From NCBI RefSeq assembly GCF_013184745.1, contig NZ_JAATVU010000035.1:1-60559 (forward strand): a stretch of 60,559 nt of DNA, read 5' to 3'. This document shows, piece by piece, positions 41,148 to 49,212 of this stretch. Each line of letters opens with the position of its first letter. Positions within the stretch are counted from its first letter, which is position 1. The notes under the pieces are model-generated. The model ran no database searches. It was not told the origin of the DNA and saw only the letters and a list, made by a program, of their open reading frames with translations. Both the position numbers and the translations under genes were made by a program. Source of the DNA: Mangrovicoccus sp. HB161399 (GTDB taxonomy: Bacteria; Pseudomonadota; Alphaproteobacteria; Rhodobacterales; Rhodobacteraceae).

Positions 41148-43226
41148 TCAGCTTTCTTCTGGCATGCCAGGCGCCTGCGCTTCAGTGTCGAGCGATGCGA
41201 TCAGCGCAGCGAGTTCTTCTTCTTCAAGGAAGCCGGACATCCTGAGCCAGCGGGCCGCCTCGTCCGGATCCGGCCCAATGCCGTCACCCTTCCAATAAGC
41301 ACAACCCAAAGAAAATTGAGCGACCTTGCTGCCCTGCTCCGCAGCCTTGCGGAACCAGAGCGCCGCCTCTGCCAGATCGATTTCTGCTCCCTCTCCCTTT
41401 TCATAAGCGCGAGCAAGAAGTAACTGTGCAGCCAAATATCCCTGCTCCGCTGACAAGCGGAACCAATGCACGGCCTCATCCGCATCTTGATTGAGGCCGT
41501 CTCCTTTTTGATAGGCGAGTCCAATGCGGAACTGGGCAAGAGCATATCCCTGCTCGGCCGCAAGCCGGAACCAGCGAGCGGCCTCCGCAGCATCCTGATC
41601 GACGCCGGAACCCTCCTGATAGGCACAGCCCAGGAACCACTGAGCCAGCATCTCCCCTTGTTCTCCGGCAAGGCGGAACCAGCGGGCGGCCTCCGCGGCG
41701 TCCTGATCGACGCCGGAGCCCTCCTGATAGGCTAGGCCCAGAGACATTTGGGCGTGAGAATGCCCCTGCTCAGCGGCAAGTCGGAACCAGCGCGCAGCTT
41801 CCGCAGCATCCTGATCGACGCCGGAACCTTCCTCGCAAGCGAGACCCAGATACCACTGGGCAATTGCATTCCCCTGCTCGGCGGCAAGTCGGAACCAATT
41901 CGCAGCCTCCTCCGCGTCCGGACTGACGCCATCGCCCTTGTCATAGGCGAAACCCAGATCAAGCTGGGCCGGGATATGCCCCTGCTCTGCAGCCAAACGG
42001 AACCAGCGCACAGCCTCGGCTGCGTCCGCCTCGACACCGTTTCCGTGCATGAGGCAAATGCCGGAATAATGCTGGGCAGAGGCGTCCCCCTCTGCGGCCA
42101 GTTCCAGAGCCTCGCGCCGGAAGTCCAGACTGCCGTCTGCAAGCGTCCCGCTAGCAATCCCTCTCGCGAACACCTTGGCCAGAAGGTCTGCTGTTCCGTC
42201 GAGGCAAACCTGAAGATCCGGGGAACCGGCGAGACCTGCCAACTTTGAGAAGGCTTCCATCCGCTGCCCGGCCATTTCGAAAAGACGGCCTGCTTTCGCC
42301 ATATCCCGCTCGACACCTCTACCCATCACATGCATGAGGCCGAGGAGGCCCTGTGCCAAGGGCTGGCCCTGAGCCGACGCCTGATCCAGCCATCTCGCCG
42401 CTTCGGCATCATCCTCCGGCCCATTGTCATTGGCGAATGCCGCAAATCCCGCCGCTACAGCTGCCAAGCCGTGGCCTGCTGCTGCCGCTTTCCGGCACCA
42501 GATCAGAGCCCCAGCCCGATCACCATCGGAGAGAAGCTTGGCACTCAGGAAAAGGCAGGCATCCGCATCGCCTTGGTCTGCAAGAACAATGAGGGCCCGT
42601 TGGAAATGCACATCATCTGCATTGTCAGGTAGACCCGCAGCAATCACCGCCGTGACGCGCACTGTACCAAGAAGGAAAGCCGCCACCTCTGGTAGAAGTC
42701 CCGTCTGCTGACCCGTGGAGCGGCATTTCTTCGCGAAGTCCTCGCCCTGTTCCTCCGCCAGCGCGAGGAGCCTCTCCGCCTCGGTCAGGTCCCTGTCGAC
42801 ACCAACCCCTGCAGCCAGCATCATCCCGAACAGGGATTGAGCTTCTTTCTCCCCTTTCTCAGCAGCCACCGCCAGCCAATGCGCCGCCTCGACAGGGTCT
42901 GCAGTGCCTCCGAGGCCAATGAGGGCAATGACACCCAGCCTAGCCTGGGCAGGCGCGTAGCCCTTTGCAGCCGCCTCGAGCAAAAGCGGCCTCGCCTCGC
43001 CCAGCCCTTCGCCATTGCGGCTTGCCCCAAGATGCAGCCCGGCCAGAGACGTCAGCGCGACCTCACTCCCAGCCGCGACTGCATTCGACAGCCAGTCAGG
43101 TGCCACGACCTCGCGGCCCCGTCCCATTTCCAGCGTCATGTCCCCGAGCAGGGAAAAAAGGTCGCCGATAGCCTCTTGGCGTTTCGAGCTTCCGTCCTGG
43201 TCCCCAGATTTCCTGTAGCGCAGCAT
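41148..43226 (-). CDS. Sel1-like repeat protein
   Basis: A 692-residue protein made almost entirely of Sel1-type (TPR-like) repeats of about 36 residues, for example AAEQGHSHAQMSLGLAYQEG followed by SGVDQDAAEAARWFR. At least twelve repeats can be counted; those at about 41560-41890 are near-identical at DNA level. Sel1 solenoids are protein-interaction scaffolds. No signal peptide is seen, so it is probably cytoplasmic. I use the ATG at 43226; the open frame extends a further 14 codons to a TTG. It follows four small genes on the same strand and may be their final cistron. In defence islands such scaffolds often partner with effectors, but the role here is not shown. Confidence 0.88.
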   Translation of the reverse strand: MLRYRKSGDQDGSSKRQEAIGDLFSLLGDMTLEMGRGREVVAPDWLSNAVAAGSEVALTSLAGLHLGASRNGEGLGEARPLLLEAAAKGYAPAQARLGVIALIGLGGTADPVEAAHWLAVAAEKGEKEAQSLFGMMLAAGVGVDRDLTEAERLLALAEEQGEDFAKKCRSTGQQTGLLPEVAAFLLGTVRVTAVIAAGLPDNADDVHFQRALIVLADQGDADACLFLSAKLLSDGDRAGALIWCRKAAAAGHGLAAVAAGFAAFANDNGPEDDAEAARWLDQASAQGQPLAQGLLGLMHVMGRGVERDMAKAGRLFEMAGQRMEAFSKLAGLAGSPDLQVCLDGTADLLAKVFARGIASGTLADGSLDFRREALELAAEGDASAQHYSGICLMHGNGVEADAAEAVRWFRLAAEQGHIPAQLDLGFAYDKGDGVSPDAEEAANWFRLAAEQGNAIAQWYLGLACEEGSGVDQDAAEAARWFRLAAEQGHSHAQMSLGLAYQEGSGVDQDAAEAARWFRLAGEQGEMLAQWFLGCAYQEGSGVDQDAAEAARWFRLAAEQGYALAQFRIGLAYQKGDGLNQDADEAVHWFRLSAEQGYLAAQLLLARAYEKGEGAEIDLAEAALWFRKAAEQGSKVAQFSLGCAYWKGDGIGPDPDEAARWLRMSGFLEEEELAALIASLDTEAQAPGMPEES

Positions 43227-43294
43227 GGGCGTACATCCGTCCAAACGATTGTTACTTTTATATTTCAATCCGCCAGAGCCAGTTGCTCCGGAGA

Positions 43295-43636
43295 TCAGTC
43301 CTTGATTTCGATAACGCCCCGCTCGACCAGAAGGTCGAGCGCGCTGCCTCTCTGGAGCTGGCCGCCTTCCGCGAGGATCTTCCTGATCTGCTCCGCCGCA
43401 AGATCGAGCGCCCTGTCCGACGACACGAGGTAGAGGAACAGGCTCTCCGACAAGCCGTCGCTGGCATATTCTGCGGGGCTCTTGGATGTCAGCCTTGAGA
43501 CCAGATCCAGCAAAGCAGAAATCTTGTCGCCGGGACGGATGCTGAGCAGCATGCTCGGGTCGTCATCCGCCCCCGACTTGCCGACGGCGTTTGCCATGAT
43601 CCCGGAGATCAGGTCCCCTTTTTTCCGTCGTGCCAT
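43295..43636 (-). CDS. Hypothetical protein (113 aa) of the small-gene operon
   Basis: A 113-residue protein starting MARRKKGDLISGIM. It has a basic N-terminus, then an amphipathic helical body with a hydrophobic core (KISALLDLVSRLTSKS, SLFLYLVSSDRALD) and a C-terminal GSALDLLVERGVIEIKD that resembles a small winged-helix end. No known family was recognised. The start lies 1 bp after the stop of the upstream 167-residue gene, so translation is coupled. It could be a small regulator. Confidence 0.7.
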   Translation of the reverse strand: MARRKKGDLISGIMANAVGKSGADDDPSMLLSIRPGDKISALLDLVSRLTSKSPAEYASDGLSESLFLYLVSSDRALDLAAEQIRKILAEGGQLQRGSALDLLVERGVIEIKD

Positions 43637-43637
43637 G

Positions 43638-44141
43638 TCAGGACCCGATCATGAGCTTTACCACCTGGTGGAGGTGGCTGTTGCCCTTCTTGTACTTCTC
43701 GACCATCTGCAGAACCGGCTCGAGGTCGGCCTCCCGGGTACCGGCCACTTGCGCGACGATCTCGTCGATCTCGTCTGCCATCAGATCGTATATCCAGGGC
43801 GTGGACATGATGTCGTACTCTGTGGAGGAGTCTGCCGTCGCGGCGATCAGGAGAAGCGCATCGGCACTGTCCCCGACCATCTGTTCCAGCTCCCGGAAGA
43901 TGTGGTCATAGATCAGGAAGGAAACGAAGTACGAAGCCGACCTCCCTTCCATGTCCGCGGCCAGCTTGATCACGTCGTAATCCTGCCGGAGCAGCTTGAT
44001 GTTGTACTTGCGCTCAGGGCCGCGCCGCGATCCCAGAGCGACAGCACTGCTGTACCGCTTCGCCCGGGCGCGATTGACCACGACGACCGGCTTGGCCGCC
44101 GCGCCTGAATTCCCGGGGCCAGCTCCGGCTGCATCAGCCAT
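43638..44141 (-). CDS. Hypothetical protein (167 aa) of the small-gene operon
   Basis: A 167-residue protein. Residues 1-45 are basic and low-complexity with an AKRYSSAVALGSRRGPERK segment; the rest is helical and acidic (LLRQDYDVIKLAADMEGRSA, DHIFRELEQMV, YDLMADEIDEIVAQVAG). No known domain was recognised. Its start overlaps the end of the upstream 51-residue gene by 8 bp, and the 113-residue gene follows 1 bp after its stop. The tight coupling argues that these products work together. Confidence 0.7.
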   Translation of the reverse strand: MADAAGAGPGNSGAAAKPVVVVNRARAKRYSSAVALGSRRGPERKYNIKLLRQDYDVIKLAADMEGRSASYFVSFLIYDHIFRELEQMVGDSADALLLIAATADSSTEYDIMSTPWIYDLMADEIDEIVAQVAGTREADLEPVLQMVEKYKKGNSHLHQVVKLMIGS

Positions 44142-44289
44142 GGCGGATCCGGCAATCCCGCAGGGGAGCAGTGTTGTAATAGGTCGTGATTTTCACTTCG
44201 CCGCCCTGCTTGACGACCAGCGTCGCCCCGCCGCGCCTCAGCAGCCGCTCGAGGAGCTTCTTCTCGTTCTGGTCAATGGAAATGCTCAT
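44134..44289 (-). CDS. Short protein of 51 residues
   Basis: A small frame starting at the ATG at 44289 (MSISIDQNEKKLLERLLRRG), with a charged helix followed by a hydrophobic strand (ATLVVKQGGEVKITTYY). GGACGAG lies just upstream as a possible ribosome site. The 8-bp overlap with the following gene and the close spacing in the operon support it being real. No family was recognised. Confidence 0.6.
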   Translation of the reverse strand: MSISIDQNEKKLLERLLRRGGATLVVKQGGEVKITTYYNTAPLRDCRIRHG

Positions 44290-44336
44290 GCGTCTCGTCC
44301 TTTAAAGTTCGAAGGGAGGTTCAGGCCCAGTTCCGC

Positions 44337-44507
44337 CTAGGCGGACTTGGTCCGCGCGTCTTCCTTGAAAAGGTTCAGGATCATCTTCCTGGAAAGGATG
44401 ATCCGGTCTCCGCGGGCATTGAACTCGCCAAACCTCTCCACCAGCTCGACCATGTCATCGCTTATGCCTCGCTGCGACATCCGGAGTTCCATGTGTTTCG
44501 TTTTCAT
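44337..44507 (-). CDS. Short protein of 56 residues, possibly DUF4258/RelE-like
   Basis: Starts at the ATG at 44507: MKTKHMELRMSQRGISDDMV, then EFNARGDRIILSRKMIL. The pattern 'H-x-x-x-RMSQRGIS-x-x-x-V' resembles the first helix of DUF4258-type, RelE-fold proteins, followed by one or two strands; the chain is short for that family. It is first in the minus-strand small-gene operon, 47 bp before the next gene, and directly downstream of an AT-rich promoter region with a dyad. It could be a small toxin-like or regulatory protein. Confidence 0.55.
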   Translation of the reverse strand: MKTKHMELRMSQRGISDDMVELVERFGEFNARGDRIILSRKMILNLFKEDARTKSA

Positions 44508-44572
44508 ATCTTTGCCAAAGGGTCAAAGTCATCATCTGGTATTACTTATTCCTATTTTGGACTCTATAGTAA

Positions 44573-44587
44573 AGTCATATTTTGACT
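44573..44587 (-). promoter_or_regulatory. Operator-like dyad upstream of the small-gene operon
   Basis: AGTCA and TGACT flank TATTT within a 120-bp AT-rich block (44510-44630) immediately upstream of the first small gene. The contrast with the GC-rich plasmid and the dyad suggest a regulated promoter reading leftward. I cannot assign -35 and -10 boxes with confidence. Confidence 0.45.
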
Positions 44588-44854
44588 ATCGTGTAATGCA
44601 CTGTTTTAAATCATATTTATAGGATTCGACGACGGCAAATCGTGCCTGAAAGCACTATCCAGCCACGAATCAACATTCAGAACGGCTGCATGCGCAACAT
44701 GGATCAGGTTGCCGGAGAATTTTGGGAGGCATGGGCTTTCTGATCGCACCCGGGAGATGGCACAGGAGGCAGCACGCGGAACCTTTGGCGTAGCGCGCCG
44801 CAGCCGGAAGTGACGCTGTTGCTCACCTTGGACTTCGCAAAGGGAACCGCGACC
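44588..44854. other. 0.27-kb spacer, no gene recognised
   Basis: AT-rich at its left end, GC-rich towards 44854. It contains only short overlapping open frames on the minus strand without domain content. It separates the small-gene operon from a doubtful minus-strand frame. Confidence 0.4.
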
Positions 44855-45223
44855 TCATACACCGAGCTTGCGCGCAGCTGGACGCAGGCTGATCTGCAAG
44901 GCGGCGAGTTTCTCTGGGGGCATGGCCTGCGGATCCAGATATTGCAGCCAGGCCAGTAGGTCGTCCTGCCGTGGCCGCCCGAAAGCGAGCCAGTACACCG
45001 CCACTGATCGGCGCAGCCAAGCCAGACGTCCAACTTCCCGGCTGAACGGAGGCAGGGGAACTACGCTCTGCATCCGGGCATCCCCTTCGAGAATCCACCA
45101 GGGCGGTCGGGCGACTGCATCAGGTCGATCCACACGGTGGAGGCGGGTCCGGCCTTGCGCCCCGCCACCAGCGTGAAAGTTCCCTTGTGTCTTCCCGCTT
45201 GCCATTACGTCGCAGAAAGCCAT
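44855..45223 (-). CDS. Doubtful hypothetical protein (122 aa), possibly a remnant
   Basis: The last 65 residues read like real protein (LAWLRRSVAVYWLAFGRPRQ, DDLLAWLQYLDPQAMPPEKL), with a helical leucine-rich pattern; the first half is low-complexity and may be spurious. No ribosome site and no family recognised. It lies alone upstream of the divergent membrane-protein gene. It may be the degraded end of a longer gene. Confidence 0.35.
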   Translation of the reverse strand: MAFCDVMASGKTQGNFHAGGGAQGRTRLHRVDRPDAVARPPWWILEGDARMQSVVPLPPFSREVGRLAWLRRSVAVYWLAFGRPRQDDLLAWLQYLDPQAMPPEKLAALQISLRPAARKLGV

Positions 45224-45287
45224 AGCCTCTTGAAGACAAGGTCGGGGCCAATTGGTCAGGCCGACGAACTGGGTAAATTAGAAAAGC

Positions 45288-46913
45288 ATGCAGATATCTA
45301 GTTATACCGCCCTCACCAGTAAAATTGACCGGCTTCATGGCAATCTTATGTTACTGGCTCCGGTAGGAATTGTTTCTCTAATATACATTCTGACTAGGGA
45401 AATAAATGGCGATTCTGTCCCTATTTACGTTTCTCTAATATCTGGCACCTCATGGTTGTACGTATTACGAACATGGCTAAAATATAAATTCCTCTCCAAA
45501 AGGAATATCGACTACAAATCTTGTCAACGGATACTCCAACGAGCAAATAATGACGACGATATTTTCTTCCTGCGCCGAGCAATAAAAGACTTGGACACTG
45601 GCCGTGGGAAGGACGTTTTGGTAGAGGAAATGGTGAAGAATGACCTTCCCGCACTCCGAAGAAAGTTGGATCTTTTGGAAGATGAAGAAACGCGCAAGGA
45701 ACGGGAAGAGGATTTAAAAGCCTGCTTTTCATCAGCGAGAGGCAGAGTCAAAACGCAGATGGAAGGCCTAAGAAGCTCCTCAAGAATAATTCGCGCAAGA
45801 AATCAAGTTATTGCCGCGGTTGAAAATGCAAAAAGGCAACGACAGCAACTCGGGCGCGACGTCGACGCGCATGTGGCGAAACTGTCTTGGTGGAACCAGC
45901 TTACCTTTGATTACCCAGACTATAGGGAAATGGATCGGCAAATTGATAAGCTGCAGACAGAGGGGAACAGCTTCCTCTGGAGAAATAGGTCTGAAATATC
46001 GAAGGCAGATAACGCCTTCCAAGAAATGGAAGTGCGAGCACTCCAGAGAATTGACATCGCAGAAAAAGCGTCGATTTCCGCCATACCGCACCGTCGCTCT
46101 ATTAGCTTTGAGGAGCGCAAAATGGCGAGCAGCGCCTTGTTGCTTGGAGCCCTGTCGGTTCCCGTTTCAGCGTGGAATGACATTTCACGTTCCGGACAGG
46201 TATATGACGCCCTCAGATCAGTGAACGGCAACTATGCAGGCATGAGTGACACTGAAATTTGGATGCAGTGCCTGCTTCTGCCTCCGGATAGCCTGCTTGG
46301 GCTGGCATCCCTGACCAAAGGCGCCCTGTTTGAAGGTCATGTCGCCGGTACAACCGGTGGAAATCTGCACACCAACTTTAATTTCCCAGAAACGGATATC
46401 GTGATCGATGGTACTGCCTACCAGATCAAGGCTACTGACAGCGAAAGCTACATCGCCACAGTTGACCCCGACATTCCGGTGATCGCCACAAGTGAAGTAG
46501 CGGAAAGGACCGATGCCATCGACGGAGGACTCTCCAACGCGGAGCTCGAATCCTGGACCGAGCTCGCCTTGGGAGGTACGGTCATTGACCTTGGAGATAC
46601 GGCGATCGACGCGGTCATGGCCGGACTGGGGGGGCTAAGCGTCCTCGCAACCATTCGCGGCATCAACCATGCAGCTGCGCGGCATAGGGCCGGGATTGAC
46701 GGCATTGATGCGATTGCGGAGGGTGTTGGAGTGGCCGTGACCGGCACAATGAAGGCTACGGTGGATCTCGCGGAAACGGGCTACAAGATCGCGAAGTCCC
46801 GCCCTAGCCGCTTTGTGGGGCGGCAGGTAATGCGTGGCCTAGGTGCCGTGGGGCGTGCCATTGATGGGCCTTCCGAAGACGAGGGTAAGGTTGACGACAG
46901 CCGCAAGCGTTGA
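45288..46913 (+). CDS. Membrane-anchored coiled-coil protein with putative PD-(D/E)XK-like motif
   Basis: A 541-residue protein. Two transmembrane helices lie near residues 18-36 and 45-62 (LMLLAPVGIVSLIYIL; VPIYVSLISGTSWLYVL). A charged, mostly helical coiled-coil region follows (about 75-290). Residues about 345-395 contain LTKGALFEGHVAG, FPETDIVIDG and YQIKATDS: a glutamate, an aspartate and a QxK spaced as in restriction-endonuclease-like folds. A C-terminal part rich in Gly/Ala helices (430-510) could insert in membranes. The first 800 bases are AT-rich, unlike the rest of the plasmid, which suggests recent acquisition. No family name can be given; a membrane-tethered effector is inferred. 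Confidence 0.75.
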   Translation: MQISSYTALTSKIDRLHGNLMLLAPVGIVSLIYILTREINGDSVPIYVSLISGTSWLYVLRTWLKYKFLSKRNIDYKSCQRILQRANNDDDIFFLRRAIKDLDTGRGKDVLVEEMVKNDLPALRRKLDLLEDEETRKEREEDLKACFSSARGRVKTQMEGLRSSSRIIRARNQVIAAVENAKRQRQQLGRDVDAHVAKLSWWNQLTFDYPDYREMDRQIDKLQTEGNSFLWRNRSEISKADNAFQEMEVRALQRIDIAEKASISAIPHRRSISFEERKMASSALLLGALSVPVSAWNDISRSGQVYDALRSVNGNYAGMSDTEIWMQCLLLPPDSLLGLASLTKGALFEGHVAGTTGGNLHTNFNFPETDIVIDGTAYQIKATDSESYIATVDPDIPVIATSEVAERTDAIDGGLSNAELESWTELALGGTVIDLGDTAIDAVMAGLGGLSVLATIRGINHAAARHRAGIDGIDAIAEGVGVAVTGTMKATVDLAETGYKIAKSRPSRFVGRQVMRGLGAVGRAIDGPSEDEGKVDDSRKR

Positions 46914-47079
46914 CTTGGCTCTGGTCTCACGAAAAACGCGAGCAGCTCAGGGAAGGCTTGCAACGCCATTCACTCCAATTGTGAGCCTAGCTACGGCCCA
47001 AGGTGAGGTTTTGTTGATTATAGCGGCTATTATGGAATGTTAATGGCAAGCTTCTGCTCGGAATGCATGCGTGGCCGGT

Positions 47080-47748
47080 CTATCCCGGCAGCCTCATCTC
47101 GGCGCAGTGCACCTGGCCCTGCTGCGGCACCACGAGCCGGAAATGCCTGCATTGCAGCACATCCAGCACGCCGCTCGGACGGTAGGATACCCAGTTCGTT
47201 CCCCCGGCATGGCGCACGCTGTCATAGACGATGCCTGCATGGGGCCCGGCACGGACCGTGCGGGAAAACCCCTGGGTCGAGGGGTAGCTGGCCGGATCGG
47301 GGTCGTGAAGCTCCGGGTGCGTGCCCCGGATATCGACGAAATCGCCTGCCAGATTGGCCGTGTATTCCCGCATCTCCTCGGTCTTCTGCTGCAGGGCGCT
47401 CAGCGCGATCTCCCCACGGATGCCGTTGGCAACCTCTACCACCGCCGTCTCGAGAGAGCTGGCAGCGTACCACGCCCCGAGCGCAGCATCGGCAAAGCGC
47501 GTTCCCTGCGGCGCGCCATGCAGGAAGGCGGCCATCACCACGCTTGCATTGGGACGGCCGTAGACCCATTCGGCCTGCGGGAGCCGCCTCAGCCGTGTCG
47601 CCACGAGGCGGTCATTTGTCCAGCCTTCGAGTTCCATCACGGCCTCCAGATCTTCGGGCCGCGTCACGGCCTCGAAGGCGTTGACCGGCGGGAACCGGGA
47701 CGGGATCAGCCGGTGGGTCCGGTCCGGCGCCGCAGCAAGGCGCGTCAC
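47080..47748 (-). CDS. RES-domain toxin
   Basis: A 222-residue RES-domain protein (for example RLIPSRFPPVNAFEA, ASVVMAAFLHGAPQGTRFAD, SSLETAVVEVANGIRGE and the C-terminal GVLDVLQCRHFRLVVP). Characterised RES toxins either degrade NAD or ADP-ribosylate a host enzyme, and are neutralised by an Xre/MbcA-type partner. The start is the GTG at 47748, which overlaps the antitoxin stop (GTGA). The same frame remains open to 48660, but the upstream part is antisense to nothing known and overlaps the antitoxin, so I reject that longer version. Confidence 0.88.
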   Translation of the reverse strand: MTRLAAAPDRTHRLIPSRFPPVNAFEAVTRPEDLEAVMELEGWTNDRLVATRLRRLPQAEWVYGRPNASVVMAAFLHGAPQGTRFADAALGAWYAASSLETAVVEVANGIRGEIALSALQQKTEEMREYTANLAGDFVDIRGTHPELHDPDPASYPSTQGFSRTVRAGPHAGIVYDSVRHAGGTNWVSYRPSGVLDVLQCRHFRLVVPQQGQVHCAEMRLPG

Positions 47749-48242
47749 GAGAAGACGACATCCTGCGCGCGGACCGGCTCGAAACCGGCGCCGCCGCGCA
47801 GCCCCCCGCGCCATGCATCGAGATAGCGCCGCACCGTGAGGATGCCGTCGAGACCTCCCCCGATCATCACCTCGACCGGGGCCTGGCCGCCGAACACCTC
47901 GCCATGGTGCGGCCCCTTGAGCCAGGTCATCCCCTCGGCCTCGATCGGGAACAGGATGCCCAACGCCTTGTGCACCCCGAGGACCCCGGAGATCCGCGTC
48001 AGGGTGTCCAGAGGCAGCATGAGCGGCGCCTCCTCCCGCGCCTTCCTGACCCACTCGAAATAGGTCGACCGGGAGGGTTCGCCCAGAAGCTCGATCTGGT
48101 CCTGGGTCGCAATGCCGTACCGCTCGGCAATCGCGAGGAAAGTCCGCAGGCCCGGTCCGCTGACGCGGCGGCGCGCGGCCTGATCGATGGTCTGCGGCAC
48201 CGGCTCTGCGCCCGGCTGTGCCGGAAGCTGAAGAATTTGCAT
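47745..48242 (-). CDS. Xre/MbcA/ParS-type antitoxin
   Basis: A 165-residue partner of the RES toxin. It has an N-terminal Xre-like helix-turn-helix (about 35-95, FLAIAERYGIATQDQIELLG) and the C-terminal toxin-binding region of the DUF2384 type (TLTRISGVLGVHKALGILFP, then MTWLKGPH). It binds and blocks the toxin and, with it, represses the operon. I use the ATG at 48242, preceded by GGAGA 5-9 bases away; an upstream in-frame start at 48290 would overlap the promoter. It is coupled to the toxin by a 4-bp overlap. Confidence 0.88.
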   Translation of the reverse strand: MQILQLPAQPGAEPVPQTIDQAARRRVSGPGLRTFLAIAERYGIATQDQIELLGEPSRSTYFEWVRKAREEAPLMLPLDTLTRISGVLGVHKALGILFPIEAEGMTWLKGPHHGEVFGGQAPVEVMIGGGLDGILTVRRYLDAWRGGLRGGAGFEPVRAQDVVFS

Positions 48243-48254
48243 GGGCTGTCTCCG

Positions 48255-48272
48255 TATGTATCTGGATACATA
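48255..48272 (-). promoter_or_regulatory. Operator dyad of the RES/Xre operon
   Basis: TATGTATC and GATACATA flank two bases, a perfect 8-bp dyad 13 bp upstream of the antitoxin ATG and covering the predicted -10 box. A second dyad AGTCC/GGACT lies at 48272-48287. This fits autorepression by the toxin-antitoxin complex. Confidence 0.75.
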
Positions 48273-48295
48273 GTCCAAATCCGGACTCAATGCAA
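48267..48295 (-). promoter_or_regulatory. Predicted sigma-70-like promoter of the RES/Xre operon
   Basis: On the minus strand, TTGCAT (48295-48290) and TATGTA (48272-48267) are separated by 17 bases, close to the TTGACA/TATAAT consensus. The -10 lies inside the operator dyad. Confidence 0.6.
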
Positions 48296-48669
48296 GATGT
48301 CACCGACGCTCCTCCCTCGTCTTCAGCCTGGAAGTCAACAGAACCCGCCGCGCCCCGCAGGGCAAAGTTGCCGTCCCGGCCCCGCAGACGGGGGGCGGGC
48401 GATGCTCTGCCGTCGGCCCTGCAGCCACACCCCAGCCCAGCACGCAGGACCGCACCCTGAACAATGGCCCGTCCAGCACTGGCCTTCGAGCGAAAGCGGC
48501 CTTGCCCCCGGATGTGCCCTGTCCGGGGCCTTCCTTCGCGGGGCAGCCTGGGGCCGCTCAGAGGAAAAGTTGCACCCGGCGATATATCCTGCCAGTCTCC
48601 CCAACCCCCAACGCAAAACGCCCTCGGAAGCCGGTCTGGTCGGGAAACCGGGCCGGTCATACTTCGTTA
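48296..48669. other. 0.37-kb GC-rich spacer
   Basis: No gene recognised; several frames are open on both strands through GC-richness alone. Composition resembles the gene-free stretch at 11.2-14.0 kb. It must hold the upstream region of the small gene at 48670. Confidence 0.45.
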
Positions 48670-49143
48670 ATGGATACCCCCTCAGAGCCGCGGAGCGGCC
48701 CTCCGAGATGGGGCCGTTCGTCCGCCCCAAGTCAGCTTGAGAATGCTGCGCAGGAAGGCTTCGTCCTCGGCTTCGCCCGCCTCGCCCTCGCCTATCCCCC
48801 GGCGTTCTGGGGCGCAAAGAACGGCCAGATGGAGCGCATCGTCCCCGAAGGGGCCGTCACCTTCGAGGATCTGACCCGCACCGGTCTCGGGCGCGAACAG
48901 GCCGAAGCTGCAATGGCGCGGCTCTCCGGAGTGGCCAACCAGTGCATCCTGACGCGCGAGGAACAGCAGCAACGGGCGGAAGTAGCGAAGCGTGCCTGGC
49001 TGGACACGCGGTCCGAAGAGTTCCGCGAACGGCATCTGCTGACGGATTGGCCCGGTCTTGCCGACCCTGCGCAGCTCGCGCTCTTCCACGGCCGCCGCGA
49101 AGAGGCCCTGCTCGAACGGATGGCGCTGCAGCCTGCCGCCTGA
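48670..49143 (+). CDS. Hypothetical protein (157 aa)
   Basis: A 157-residue, mainly helical protein. The first 20 residues are low-complexity; then come LENAAQEGFVLGFARLALAY, a PEGAVTFEDLTRTGLGREQA segment and a charged helix with REEQQQRAEVAKRAWLDTRS. No family recognised. The ATG at 48670 has no clear ribosome site, so the true start may be a few codons later. It stands alone between the RES/Xre module and the ASCH gene, convergent with the latter. Confidence 0.6.
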   Translation: MDTPSEPRSGPPRWGRSSAPSQLENAAQEGFVLGFARLALAYPPAFWGAKNGQMERIVPEGAVTFEDLTRTGLGREQAEAAMARLSGVANQCILTREEQQQRAEVAKRAWLDTRSEEFRERHLLTDWPGLADPAQLALFHGRREEALLERMALQPAA

Positions 49144-49212
49144 CCGGAATGCCGCCCGCCGCCGCCCAGCCGGGCGGCGGCGCTACCGCCATCTCGCCAC
49201 CATGCGGCCCTG

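Noticed and set aside
47080-48660. A 526-residue open frame on the minus strand
   Set aside because: Only its last 222 residues are the RES domain; the rest overlaps the antitoxin in another frame and is low-complexity. The GTGA overlap marks the real start at 47748.
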